Assembly: GCF_001625085.1 (NCBI RefSeq)
Contig: NZ_BDAW01000048.1
Span: forward strand, 1-64,000
Direction: 5' to 3'
Length of the DNA: 64,000 nucleotides
Source: Nocardia acidivorans NBRC 108247
Lineage (GTDB): Bacteria > Actinomycetota > Actinomycetes > Mycobacteriales > Mycobacteriaceae
Position numbers and translations under genes: made by a program. Position 1 is the first letter of the stretch, and each line of letters opens with the position of its first letter. The notes beneath the pieces are model-generated. The model was not told the origin of the DNA. It ran no database searches and saw nothing but the letters and a program-made list of their open reading frames with translations. This document shows, piece by piece, positions 50,245-62,156 of the stretch.

Positions 50245-51593
50245 GCATCCTGATCAAGAGCGTTCTTCTGTATGGCGAAGGCGACCCGGTCGACGTCCTG
50301 CTGGCGGACGGTGAGATTCGCGAGATCGGCGCGGGCATCGAGGCCGAGGACGCCGAAATCGTCGACGGCACCGGGCAATTGCTGCTCCCGGGCTTCATCG
50401 ACCTGCACACGCATCTGCGCGAGCCGGGTCGCGAGGACACCGAGACCATCGAAACCGGTTCCGCCGCAGCGGCTCTGGGCGGCTACACGGCGGTGTTCGC
50501 CATGGCCAACACCAGCCCGGTCGCCGACTCGCAGGTCATCACCGACCATGTGTGGCGACGCGGACAGCAGGTCGGCCTGGTCGACGTGCACCCGGTCGGC
50601 GCGGTCACCGTGGGCCTCGAGGGCAAGCAGCTCGCCGAAATGGGCACCATGGCCGCCGGAGTCGGTGCGGTGCGCATGTTCTCCGATGACGGCCACTGCG
50701 TCTACGACCCGCTGATCATGCGCCGCGCCCTGGAGTACGCGAACTCGCTCGGCGTCCTGATCGCCCAGCACGCGGAGGAGCCCCGGCTCACCAAGGGCGC
50801 GGTGGCACACGAGGGTCCGAACGCCGCCCGCCTGGGCCTGGCCGGATGGCCGCGCGCCGCGGAGGAGTCCATTGTGGCCCGCGACGCCCTGCTGGCCCGC
50901 GATGCCGGTGCGCGCGTGCACATCTGCCACGCTTCCACCTCCGGCACCGTCGAACTGCTCAAATGGGCCAAGTCCCAGGGCATTTCGATCACCGCCGAGG
51001 TCACCCCGCACCACCTGCTGCTCGATGACTCGCGCCTGGAGACCTACGACGCGGTCAACCGCGTCAATCCGCCGCTGCGCGAATCCTCCGACGTGGCAGC
51101 GCTGCGCCAGGCCCTGGCCGACGGTGTCATCGACTGTGTGGCCACCGATCACGCCCCGCATGCCGAACAGGACAAGTGCTGCGAATTCGCCGCCGCCCGC
51201 CCCGGCATGCTGGGCCTGGAGACCGCGCTGTCGATCATCGTGCAAACCATGGTCCAGCCCGGCCTGCTCGACTGGCGCGGCGTGGCCCGCGTCATGAGCG
51301 AGAACCCGGCCCGCATTGTGGGCCTGGACGATCAGGGCCGCCCGCTCGCCGTCGGCGAACCGGCCAACCTGGCGCTGATCGATCCGAACACCGAGTGGAC
51401 GGTGCGCGCGAAGGAACTCGCCAGCATCGCCCACAACACCCCGTTCGACGAGATGACCCTGCCCGCGAAGGTGACCGCCACCTTCCTGCGCGGCCGGATC
51501 ACCTCGCGCGACGGAGTGGCCGCCGTCCCGCGCGGCGGTGATGAGATCTTCGCCGGTGGAGACCGGCGGGCTGGGAATCGAGGAGGACCGTAA
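50241..51593 (+). CDS. pyrC: Dihydroorotase
   Basis: A 450-residue class I dihydroorotase. Zinc ligands FIDLHTHLREPG, substrate Asn in FAMANTSPVAD, later His in IAQHAEEP and ICHASTSG, and the catalytic Asp in CVATDHAPHAEQDK. It closes carbamoyl-aspartate to dihydroorotate. GTG 50241 overlaps the pyrB stop. Its stop TAA shares one base with the next ATG. Confidence 0.97.
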   Translation: MSILIKSVLLYGEGDPVDVLLADGEIREIGAGIEAEDAEIVDGTGQLLLPGFIDLHTHLREPGREDTETIETGSAAAALGGYTAVFAMANTSPVADSQVITDHVWRRGQQVGLVDVHPVGAVTVGLEGKQLAEMGTMAAGVGAVRMFSDDGHCVYDPLIMRRALEYANSLGVLIAQHAEEPRLTKGAVAHEGPNAARLGLAGWPRAAEESIVARDALLARDAGARVHICHASTSGTVELLKWAKSQGISITAEVTPHHLLLDDSRLETYDAVNRVNPPLRESSDVAALRQALADGVIDCVATDHAPHAEQDKCCEFAAARPGMLGLETALSIIVQTMVQPGLLDWRGVARVMSENPARIVGLDDQGRPLAVGEPANLALIDPNTEWTVRAKELASIAHNTPFDEMTLPAKVTATFLRGRITSRDGVAAVPRGGDEIFAGGDRRAGNRGGP

Positions 51594-52102
51594 TGGAGCG
51601 AACACTGACGGTGATCGTGCTGCTCGCACTGTTCGCACTGTGCGTGTGGGGCATGTACCGCGCCTGGACCGGCCGAGCGAAGAAGCAGGCCGCGTCGATC
51701 GGGGAGCTGCCGCTCGTCCCGGCCGACTGCGGTGCGCAGCTGTTGGAGCCGACCACCGGCATGTACCTCGGCAGCACCCTGGCGCCCAGCTGGATTCAGC
51801 GAATCACGGTGGGCGACCTGGGTTTCCGAGCCACCGCCGAGATGACTCGATTCGAACGCGGCATCCTGCTCGAACGTGACGGCGCGGGCGCGATCTGGAT
51901 TCCGCAGGAGTCCATCACCGCGGTGCGCACCGAGCGCGGGCACGCGGGCAAGGTGATGACCGAAGGCGGTGTGCTGGTGATCCGCTGGACACTGCCGACC
52001 GGAACCGAGGTGGATACCGGATTCCGGGGAGACGACAAGACGGTGTACCCGGCCTGGACCGGAGCACAGACACAGACGACGAAGACGGGAGACCCGGAAT
52101 GA
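51593..52102 (+). CDS. Membrane-anchored protein of the pyr operon (Rv1382-like)
   Basis: A 169-residue protein with one N-terminal membrane helix (TLTVIVLLALFALCVWGMYR) and a cytoplasmic or exported beta-rich domain (ITVGDLGFRATAEMTRFERG, AGAIWIPQESITAVRTERGH). A gene of this type lies between pyrC and carA in mycobacteria too (Rv1382), so it is a conserved but unexplained member of the operon. It overlaps pyrC by one base, and an ATG at 52099 overlaps its own stop. Confidence 0.82.
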   Translation: MERTLTVIVLLALFALCVWGMYRAWTGRAKKQAASIGELPLVPADCGAQLLEPTTGMYLGSTLAPSWIQRITVGDLGFRATAEMTRFERGILLERDGAGAIWIPQESITAVRTERGHAGKVMTEGGVLVIRWTLPTGTEVDTGFRGDDKTVYPAWTGAQTQTTKTGDPE

Positions 52103-52173
52103 GCGGTCAGGGGCTGAAGGCGGCAGCTCGCGTAACCACGGAAGCCCCCCGCACATTCCAGGAAGGACGCAGT

Positions 52174-53291
52174 ATGAGCAGCGACAACGTCGCAGTGATG
52201 GTGCTCGAGGACGGTCGCGTATTCCGCGGATCGACCTTCGGCGCCACGGGACAGACTTTGGGTGAGGCGGTGTTCTGCACCGCGATGACCGGCTATCAGG
52301 AGACCCTCACCGACCCCAGCTACGACCGTCAGATCGTGGTGGCCACCGCGCCCCAGATCGGCAACACCGGCTGGAACGACGAGGACGATGAGTCGAGCAA
52401 GATCTGGGTCGCCGGGTACGCCGTGCGCGATCCCGCGCGCCGCGCCTCCAACTGGCGCTCCAAGCGCACCCTGCAGGACGAGTTGGAGAACCAGAACATC
52501 GTCGGCATCGCGGGCATCGACACCCGAGCCCTGGTGCGGCACTTGCGCACTCGCGGTTCGATGAAGGCGGGCGTTTTCTCCGGTGCGGCCCTGGCCGATT
52601 ACGAGGAACTCGTCGCACGGGTCAACGGACAGCCCTCCATGCTGGGCGCGGACCTGGCCGGTGAGGTCTCCACCGATGAGATGTACACTATCGAACCGCT
52701 CGGCGAGCACCGCTTCACGGTGGTCGCGGTCGACCTCGGCATCAAGTCCAACACCCCGCGCATGTTCGCCGAGCGCGGTATGCGGGTGCACGTGGTGCCC
52801 TCGAACGTCACCTTCGACCAGATCAAGGAACTGAACCCGAACGGGGTGTTCCTGTCCAACGGTCCCGGTGACCCGGCCACCGCCGACGGCTCGGTCGCGC
52901 TGACCCAGCAGGTGCTGCAGGCCGATATCCCGCTGTTCGGCATCTGCTTCGGCAACCAGATCCTGGGTCGCGCCTTCGGGCGCGACACCTACAAGATGAA
53001 GTTCGGTCACCGCGGCATCAATGTCCCGGTCATCGAACACCACACCGGGCGCATCTCGATCACCGCCCAGAACCACGGCTTCGCCCTCGAGGGTGAGCGC
53101 GGGGAGGTCTTCGACACCCCGTTCGGTAAGGCCGAGGTCAGCCATATCTGCGCCAATGACGGTGTCGTGGAAGGCGTTCAGCTGGTCAGCGGCCGCGCCT
53201 TCTCGGTGCAGTACCACCCCGAGGCCGCCGCCGGACCGCACGACGCCGCTTACCTGTTCGATCGTTTCTCCGGCCTGATGGAAGGTGCCTG

Positions 53292-53292
<1 letters not shown>
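52174..53292 (+). CDS. carA: Carbamoyl-phosphate synthase small subunit
   Basis: A 372-residue glutaminase subunit. The class I amidotransferase triad is C in LFGICFGNQILG and H, E in QYHPEAAAGP. The N-terminal domain has MTGYQETLTDPSYDRQIVVA. ATG 52174 with GGAAGGA 7 bases upstream is chosen; the in-frame ATG 52099, overlapping the previous stop, would add 25 unconserved residues. It feeds ammonia to CarB through a tunnel. Its stop shares one base with the carB ATG. Confidence 0.97.
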
Positions 53293-56633
<3,341 letters not shown>

Positions 56634-56635
56634 GC

Positions 56636-57460
56636 ATGACGAGTTTCGGTGTGCGGCTGCGGGGTGCGATGCGCGAGCACGGACCCGTCTGTGTCGGTAT
56701 CGACCCGCATCCGCCGCTGCTGCGGGCCTGGGGCCTGCCCGAGGACACCGTCGGCCTGGCCAAATTCGCGAACGCCTGCGTCGAGGCGTTCGCGGGCCGG
56801 GTGGCGCTGGTCAAACCGCAGGTGGCGTTCTTCGAAACCTACGGTTCGGCCGGAATCATGGTGCTGGAGGAGACGATCGGCGCGCTGCGCGAGGCGGGCA
56901 CCCTGGTGCTCGCCGATGCCAAGCGCGGCGATATCGGCTCCACCATGGACGCGTACGCGCACGCCTGGCTCGGTGACGGACCACTGGCCAGCGATGCGGT
57001 CACGGTCTCGCCGTACCTCGGATTCGGTTCGCTCGCACCGGCTCTGGAATTGGCGCGCGCCAACGACCGCGGCGTCTTCGTGCTGGCGGCCACCTCCAAT
57101 CCGGAAGCGGCCGAACTGCAACGCATCACCGGCCCGGACGGCCGCACCATCGCCCAGCGCATGGTCGACGACGCCGCGGCGGCGAACCGGGGCACCGACT
57201 TCGGCTCCGTCGGAGTCGTCATCGGCGCGACCCTCACCGCGGCCCCCGACCTGTCCGCCCTCAACGGCCCCATCCTCATGCCGGGTGTCGGCGCACAGGG
57301 CGGCGGCGCGGACTCCATCCGAAACCTGGTGCCCGCCACCGATCTCGCCGCGGTCCTGCCCAACGTCTCCCGCGAGGTCCTCAAATCCGGCCCCTCGGTC
57401 ACGGCCCTCCAAGACCGCGTCGCCGAACTCGCCGAGGAATTCGCCTTCCTCCAGCGCTGA
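56636..57460 (+). CDS. pyrF: Orotidine 5'-phosphate decarboxylase (type 2)
   Basis: A 274-residue enzyme making UMP. The catalytic Lys/Asp tetrad is in VLADAKRGDIGSTMDAYAHA, VGIDPHPPLLRAWGL binds the phosphate side, and PGVGAQGGGADSIRNLV is the C-terminal phosphate loop. It belongs to the longer actinobacterial type 2 family. ATG 56636 follows the carB stop by 2 bases. The last gene of the pyr operon; pyrD is not in the window. A hairpin follows. Confidence 0.97.
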   Translation: MTSFGVRLRGAMREHGPVCVGIDPHPPLLRAWGLPEDTVGLAKFANACVEAFAGRVALVKPQVAFFETYGSAGIMVLEETIGALREAGTLVLADAKRGDIGSTMDAYAHAWLGDGPLASDAVTVSPYLGFGSLAPALELARANDRGVFVLAATSNPEAAELQRITGPDGRTIAQRMVDDAAAANRGTDFGSVGVVIGATLTAAPDLSALNGPILMPGVGAQGGGADSIRNLVPATDLAAVLPNVSREVLKSGPSVTALQDRVAELAEEFAFLQR

Positions 57461-57467
57461 TCGAAAG

Positions 57468-57509
57468 CCGGAGCGGCCCGTTGCGAGGTATTGCGACGGG
57501 CCGCTTCGG
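57468..57509 (+). terminator. Hairpin at the end of the pyr operon
   Basis: Arms 57468-57481 and 57496-57509 pair over 14 bp with one G-T around a 14-base loop. It has no T tract and ends 13 bases before the next gene's ATG. Confidence 0.6.
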
Positions 57510-57522
57510 TATCGTGGGTGCC

Positions 57523-58365
57523 ATGTCTGACGCAGTGTCGCCCAACGGTATTCGCCATGCGCTCGTACTCGGGGGAGGCGGCGCGGTCGGCATCTGCTGG
57601 ATGACCGGTCTGGCCATCGGCCTGCGGGAAGCGGGTATCGATCTGTCCCTGGCCGACAAATTCGTGGGTACCTCCGCCGGTGCGGTGGTCGGTGCGGTCC
57701 TCACCGGGCATGGCGACCTGCAAAAACTGGTCAGGATGCGCCCGCCGGATTCCCAAGGGCCGCAGTTCGATCCGTCGGGCTTCGGTGAGATTCTGGGCAT
57801 TCTCACCACCCCGGGCCTGAGCGCGAACGAGGCCCGCAAATTGGCCGGCGCTCGCGCGCTGGAGATGAATGTCGGCGATCCGGCCGATCACATCGCCCGG
57901 ATCGGCGGTCTCGCCGCGGTCTCCGAGTGGCCGGAGGCGGATTTCATCGTCACCGCCGTCGATATCACCACCGGTGAATTGCAAGCCTGGACCCGCGACG
58001 GCGCGGCCACCCTGCCCGAGGCCTTGGCCTCGAGCACCTCGGTTCCCGGTGTCTTCCCGCCCATTCCGATCGGCGACCACTATTACATCGACGGCGGTAT
58101 GCGCTCGCCCATCAATGCCGATCTGGCCGCGGGCGCGGAGTTCATGCTGATCATCGAACCGCTGGCGCATCTGTTCCCGCATGCCCCATCCGACAGCGAA
58201 TTGGGCGGCGCCGCAACGGCCTCCATCGTTCCCGACGCCGAGGCGATCAAGGCCTTCGGTCTCGATCTGTTCAGCGCGGCCGCCCTGCAACCCGCCTACG
58301 AGGCCGGATACCGCCAGGCCGCCGAGGCCGCCCCACGCCTGCGGGCGGTGTGGCCGAGCCGCTGA
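57523..58365 (+). CDS. Patatin-like phospholipase
   Basis: A 280-residue serine lipase-like protein. Oxyanion motif GGGGAVG, nucleophile elbow GTSAG (in FVGTSAGAVVGAV), and the catalytic Asp in YYIDGGMRSPIN form the Ser-Asp dyad. It is similar to bacterial RssA-type patatins; it may hydrolyse lipids, with substrate unknown. ATG 57523 is in frame with a longer frame from 57481. It is an insertion between pyrF and mIHF compared with mycobacteria. Confidence 0.9.
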   Translation: MSDAVSPNGIRHALVLGGGGAVGICWMTGLAIGLREAGIDLSLADKFVGTSAGAVVGAVLTGHGDLQKLVRMRPPDSQGPQFDPSGFGEILGILTTPGLSANEARKLAGARALEMNVGDPADHIARIGGLAAVSEWPEADFIVTAVDITTGELQAWTRDGAATLPEALASSTSVPGVFPPIPIGDHYYIDGGMRSPINADLAAGAEFMLIIEPLAHLFPHAPSDSELGGAATASIVPDAEAIKAFGLDLFSAAALQPAYEAGYRQAAEAAPRLRAVWPSR

Positions 58366-58376
58366 ACCACACCGGT

Positions 58377-58414
58377 TTTCACTACAGTGGCCTCGATCAC
58401 CCAATGTAGTGAAA
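58377..58414. promoter_or_regulatory. 10-bp inverted repeat upstream of the VOC gene
   Basis: TTTCACTACA (58377-58386) and TGTAGTGAAA (58405-58414) are perfect arms 18 bases apart; the left arm also contains the small palindrome CACT-AC-AGTG. The right arm overlaps the GAAAGG ribosome site. Likely operator, or a leader hairpin. Confidence 0.55.
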
Positions 58415-58426
58415 GGTGGACCACAC

Positions 58427-58852
58427 ATGTCCGGTGACGGCCTGGGCCTGCTCTCGTACGCCCAAACCCGGGTCCTGGTAGACGATTTCGCCCCCAGCTA
58501 TCGCTTCTACCGCGAGACCCTGGGGCTCCCGCTCAAACATCGGGACGAGGCCGGTGGCGAACCCGTCGACGGCCCCTACGCCTGCTTCGTCGCCGGTGAC
58601 ACCGACCTCGCGCTGTTCCAGCGTGCCTTCATGGAGGCCGCCGTCGGCGCCGAACACCGCCCGCGCGACGGCGTCGACGCCGTGGTGGTCGTGCTGCGCG
58701 TCGCCGATGTCGACGCCGCGGCGAAGGTGCTGGAAAGCCGGGGTGTCGAACTCACCGCCGCGCCCGCCGATCAGCAGACCTGGGGTATGCGGGTGGCACA
58801 CCTGCGCGCCCCCGAGGGCACGCTCATCGAGCTGTGCCAGTACGACAGCTGA
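58427..58852 (+). CDS. VOC (glyoxalase-like) family protein
   Basis: A 141-residue single VOC repeat pair. RVLVDDFAPSYRFYRETLGL and the C-terminal HLRAPEGTLIELCQYD are typical; the E in LIELCQY would be a metal ligand. Small glyoxalase/bleomycin-resistance-type protein of unknown substrate. ATG 58427 follows GAAAGGTGG. It has its own operator-like repeat and is not obviously linked to the patatin gene. Confidence 0.88.
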   Translation: MSGDGLGLLSYAQTRVLVDDFAPSYRFYRETLGLPLKHRDEAGGEPVDGPYACFVAGDTDLALFQRAFMEAAVGAEHRPRDGVDAVVVVLRVADVDAAAKVLESRGVELTAAPADQQTWGMRVAHLRAPEGTLIELCQYDS

Positions 58853-59006
58853 AACGGGCCTCGGCCTGATCGCGCCGCTCCGGCTGCGCTGTGGGCGAAA
58901 CGCCCGGGAAGTCGCATCCATCGGATTTCACCCGTCTGCGGCGCGGTGAGGGGTCCGCACGTCCGGTTGGGGTGGCATTAGGGGGCTGGACCTGCGGCGG
59001 GATCGA

Positions 59007-59027
59007 GTGTTCGAATCGTGTTCGAAT
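59007..59027 (+). repeat. Tandem GTGTTCGAAT repeat
   Basis: GTGTTCGAAT occurs at 59007-59016 and 59018-59027, an 11-base period placing both on one face of the helix. It may be a regulator site in the mIHF upstream region. Confidence 0.45.
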
Positions 59028-59169
59028 GCCCGGCGCGACACGCGACACGCGGTGCAGTTTCGGGCGACACGCCGGGAAATTCGAGAAAGTTCCAGGTCGG
59101 ATGATTACAGGTGGGTCACGGTCTGAATCGGACATCGCGAACGCCGTTCGCCGCCCTCGCCGAAAGTCG

Positions 59170-59191
59170 AAAAACCCCTGGCCACAAGGGG
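59170..59191 (-). terminator. Intrinsic terminator on the minus strand
   Basis: On the minus strand CCCCT-N7-AGGGG is followed by TTTTT. No minus-strand gene reads into it, which suggests an antisense or small transcript arising from the mIHF side. Confidence 0.5.
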
Positions 59192-59390
59192 ATTCGCGCA
59201 CCCCCGAACCCGCTGCCCGAACCCGCTCCGACACCGCCCCCGGATGGCCGCATTCCGCCCGGTCGTGCCCGGAATCACGCGCTGACCTGGGGGGCGGGTT
59301 CGCAATCGGGAGGCGTCGTGGGTACGGTCGCTGAGACCGCCGGGTTAAAACGGCGGGAGTACATGCAATGAACGATGAGACGGAGGAACC

Positions 59391-59714
59391 GTGGCCCTTC
59401 CCCAGCTGACTGACGAGCAGCGCGCCGCTGCTTTGGAGAAGGCGGCTGCCGCTCGCCGTGCTCGGGCGGAGCTCAAGGAGCGCCTGAAGCGTGGCGGCAC
59501 CGATCTGAAGACGGTCCTTGCTGATGCCGAGAAGGACGAAGTTCTCGGCAAGATGAAGGTTTCGGCACTGCTCGAGGCTCTGCCGAAGGTTGGCAAGGTC
59601 AAGGCCGCTGAAATCATGAGCGAACTGGAAATCGCTCCCACTCGCCGCCTGCGCGGACTGGGTGACCGGCAGCGTAAGGCGCTGCTGGCCCGGTTCGACT
59701 TCACGGCAGATTAA
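59391..59714 (+). CDS. mihF: Mycobacterial-type integration host factor (mIHF)
   Basis: A 107-residue basic nucleoid protein essential in mycobacteria. It contains RAELKERLKRGGTDLKTVLA and KVGKVKAAEIMSELEI, ending RRLRGLGDRQRKALLARF, a helix-two-turn-helix that bends DNA and supports phage integration and chromosome compaction. GTG 59391 has GGAGG 5 bases upstream. It precedes gmk as in all mycobacteria. A long non-coding region lies upstream, as expected for a highly expressed gene. Confidence 0.96.
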   Translation: MALPQLTDEQRAAALEKAAAARRARAELKERLKRGGTDLKTVLADAEKDEVLGKMKVSALLEALPKVGKVKAAEIMSELEIAPTRRLRGLGDRQRKALLARFDFTAD

Positions 59715-59721
59715 TCCGAGG

Positions 59722-60303
59722 GTGGTCGAACACACTCGGAAGGGACGACTGGTAGTTCTGGTCGGCCCCTCGGCCGTCGGCAAGTCCACTGTCGTGCGCT
59801 GCGTGCGCGAACGACTGCCCGAACTGGTTTTCAGTGTTTCGGCCACCACCCGGGCCCCCAGGCCCGGGGAGGTCGACGGCCGCGACTACCGGTTCGTCTC
59901 CCGCGAGCAATTCGACGCCATGATCACGGCGGACGAACTACTCGAATGGGCCGATATCCACGGTGGACTACAGCGGTCGGGCACTCCGGCCGCACCTGTG
60001 CGCGAAGCGCTCGCGGCCGGACACCCGGTCCTGATCGAGGTCGACCTCGAAGGCGCTCGCTCGATCCGCAAGACCATGCCCGAAGCCCAATTGGTCTTCC
60101 TGGCACCCCCCAGCTGGGATGAGCTCGTATCCCGGCTGACCTCGCGAGGCACCGAATCGCCCGAGGTCATAGCGCGAAGGCTGCAAACCGCCAGAACCGA
60201 ATTGGCGGCCTGTGACGAGTTCGACACCGTCATAGTGAACGACGAGGTGACGACCGCCTGTGAGCAGTTGGTATCCTTGTTCGTTAGCACAATTTCGAGG
60301 TAG
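59722..60303 (+). CDS. gmk: Guanylate kinase
   Basis: A 193-residue enzyme phosphorylating GMP. P-loop GPSAVGKST (in LVVLVGPSAVGKSTVVR), SATTRAPRPGEVDGRDYRFV for GMP binding and VLIEVDLEGARSIRKTMP for the Walker B side. GTG 59722 is 7 bases after the mIHF stop. It lies in the mIHF-gmk-rpoZ-coaBC-metK run. Confidence 0.96.
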   Translation: MVEHTRKGRLVVLVGPSAVGKSTVVRCVRERLPELVFSVSATTRAPRPGEVDGRDYRFVSREQFDAMITADELLEWADIHGGLQRSGTPAAPVREALAAGHPVLIEVDLEGARSIRKTMPEAQLVFLAPPSWDELVSRLTSRGTESPEVIARRLQTARTELAACDEFDTVIVNDEVTTACEQLVSLFVSTISR

Positions 60304-60378
60304 TACTCGAAACCCGACCGGCTCATCTTCGAAGTGAGCCGGTTCCCACTTCCGAACAACCCCGCAGGAGCCTTCCTA

Positions 60379-60657
60379 GTGAGTACTGACATGAAGACCG
60401 CGGCCATCTACGACACTCCGATCGGCCTGACCAACCCGCCGATCGATGAACTGCTGGAGCGGACCTCGTCGAAGTACGCGCTGGTCATCTACGCGGCCAA
60501 GCGGGCCCGGCAGATCAACGACTACTACAACCAGCTCGGCGACGGCATTCTCGAATACGTCGGCCCGCTGGTCGAGCCGGGTCTGCAGGAGAAGCCGCTG
60601 TCGGTGGCCATGCGTGAAATCCACGCCGACCTGCTCGAGCACTCCGAAGGCGAATAA
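60379..60657 (+). CDS. rpoZ: RNA polymerase omega subunit
   Basis: A 92-residue omega subunit that stabilises beta-prime. PIDELLERTSSKYALVIYAA and KRARQINDYYNQLGDGILEY are the beta-prime contact region. GTG 60379 has CAGGAG 9 bases upstream; ATG 60391 is also possible. It follows gmk by 75 bases. Confidence 0.96.
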   Translation: MSTDMKTAAIYDTPIGLTNPPIDELLERTSSKYALVIYAAKRARQINDYYNQLGDGILEYVGPLVEPGLQEKPLSVAMREIHADLLEHSEGE

Positions 60658-60735
60658 GCCCTCGCAGCGTAGAAGCCAGGCATCTCTCTACGGCGCTGGA
60701 GGCGTAGTGACGACAGAATTCACCCGGGGCATGCG

Positions 60736-61956
60736 GTGACCCGGGTCATCGTCGGTGTCGGCGGCGGTATCGCCGCGTACAAGAGTTGCGCCCTCGTGCG
60801 CCGGTTCACCGAAACCGGGCACGAGGTGCGCGTCATTCCCACCGAGTCGGCATTGAATTTCGTCGGCAAGGCCACCTTCGAGGCGCTGTCCGGCCATCCC
60901 GTGCACACCGGAGTCTTCTCCGATGTGCCCGAGGTGCCGCATGTGCGACTCGGTCAGGAGGCCGATCTCGTGGTCATCGCCCCCGCGACGGCCGATCTCA
61001 TGGCGCGGGCCGCCTCCGGCCGCGCGGACGATCTGCTCACCGCCACACTTCTCACCGCCCGATGTCCCATTTTGTTCGCGCCCGCGATGCACACCGAGAT
61101 GTGGGAGCACCCCGCGACGATCGCGAATGTGGCGACATTGCGCGCGCACGGCGCCATGGTCATGGAGCCCGCGCACGGGCGGCTCACCGGATCCGATTCC
61201 GGCGCAGGGCGTTTGCCCGAACCGGAGGAGATCTTCTCATTCGCCTCGCTGCTGCTGGAACGGTCCGACGCGATCCCGCGTGATCTCGAGGGCCGTCGCC
61301 TGGTGGTCTCCGCGGGCGGCACCCGCGAACCCCTGGATCCGGTGCGGTTCCTCGGCAATCGCAGCTCCGGTAAGCAGGGCTATGCGATCGCCCGGGTGGC
61401 CGCGCAGCGCGGGGCCCAGGTGACGCTCATCGCGGGCAATACCATCGGGCTGGCGCCGCCGGCCGCGGTCGAGGTCGTGCACGTCACCACCGCCGAGCAG
61501 TTGAAGGTGGCGGTCGACAAGCATTCGATCGGTGCGGACGCGGTCATCATGGCCGCGGCCGTGGCCGATTTCCGGCCGGTGAACGTGGCCGCCGCGAAGA
61601 TCAAAAAGGGTGCGGACGAACCGAATTCGATCGAACTGACCAAGACCCCGGATATTCTCGCGGGCCTGGTGCAGTCGCGCCGGGACGGTCAGCTCGCGGG
61701 CACCGCCATCGTCGGCTTCGCCGCCGAGACCGGTGACGAGCACGCCGATGTGCTCACCCACGCGCGCGCCAAATTGGCGCGGAAGGGCTGTGACCTCTTG
61801 GTGGTCAACGCCGTTGGGGAAGGCAAAGCCTTCGAAGTAGACCATAATGATGGTTGGCTGCTCGGCGCCGATGGCACCGAGGTCGCCCTGGATCATGGAT
61901 CCAAGGCACTGCTGGCCAGTCGAGTGCTCGATGCGCTCGGCCCCTTGCTCCGCTGA
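60736..61956 (+). CDS. coaBC: Phosphopantothenoylcysteine decarboxylase / synthetase
   Basis: A 406-residue fused enzyme of CoA synthesis. The N-terminal FMN decarboxylase half has VGGGIAAYKSCALVRRF and ATADLMARAASGRADDLLTA, with APAMHTEMW; the C-terminal synthetase half has SAGGTREPLDPVRFLGNRSS and AAAVADFRPVNVAAAKIKKG. It makes 4'-phosphopantetheine from phosphopantothenate, cysteine and CTP. Start GTG 60736. Confidence 0.97.
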   Translation: MTRVIVGVGGGIAAYKSCALVRRFTETGHEVRVIPTESALNFVGKATFEALSGHPVHTGVFSDVPEVPHVRLGQEADLVVIAPATADLMARAASGRADDLLTATLLTARCPILFAPAMHTEMWEHPATIANVATLRAHGAMVMEPAHGRLTGSDSGAGRLPEPEEIFSFASLLLERSDAIPRDLEGRRLVVSAGGTREPLDPVRFLGNRSSGKQGYAIARVAAQRGAQVTLIAGNTIGLAPPAAVEVVHVTTAEQLKVAVDKHSIGADAVIMAAAVADFRPVNVAAAKIKKGADEPNSIELTKTPDILAGLVQSRRDGQLAGTAIVGFAAETGDEHADVLTHARAKLARKGCDLLVVNAVGEGKAFEVDHNDGWLLGADGTEVALDHGSKALLASRVLDALGPLLR

Positions 61957-62156
61957 AGCCTCGGCACCGCAGGGTTCGGACGGATCCGCCATTGGTGATG
62001 GCAGACTGTCTGAGTCACGATACGTTCGTCGCCGGAGCGTCCTCACGCCTGGCGCCGAACGAATTGGCATAACCTGAGACAAAGGGTTGTGCGGTGGTGG
62101 GGGTCCGCTACTGTCGCAGCCCGATACGAGAACCCGTTGAGGGAGAGGGAACAACT
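61957..62156 (+). other. 200-base leader region of metK
   Basis: No SAM riboswitch structure was recognised. TAACCT near 62074 is a possible -10. The GGGAGAGGGA before the GTG serves translation. Confidence 0.4.

Larger units (their letters stand above)
58853..59390. other. 538-base non-coding region upstream of mIHF
   Basis: No gene is supported. It contains direct repeats (59007-59027), three GCGACAC copies (59035, 59042, 59064), a minus-strand hairpin with T tract (59170-59191), and a hairpin just before the mIHF leader (59337-59356, CCGCCG...CGGCGG). Confidence 0.6.

Noticed and set aside
59007..59027. LexA box in the tandem TTCGAAT repeats
   Set aside because: The half-sites are in direct, not GAAC-N4-GTTC, arrangement.
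61957..62156. SAM riboswitch before metK
   Set aside because: No recognisable SAM-I, SAM-II or SAM-IV core was found by eye.
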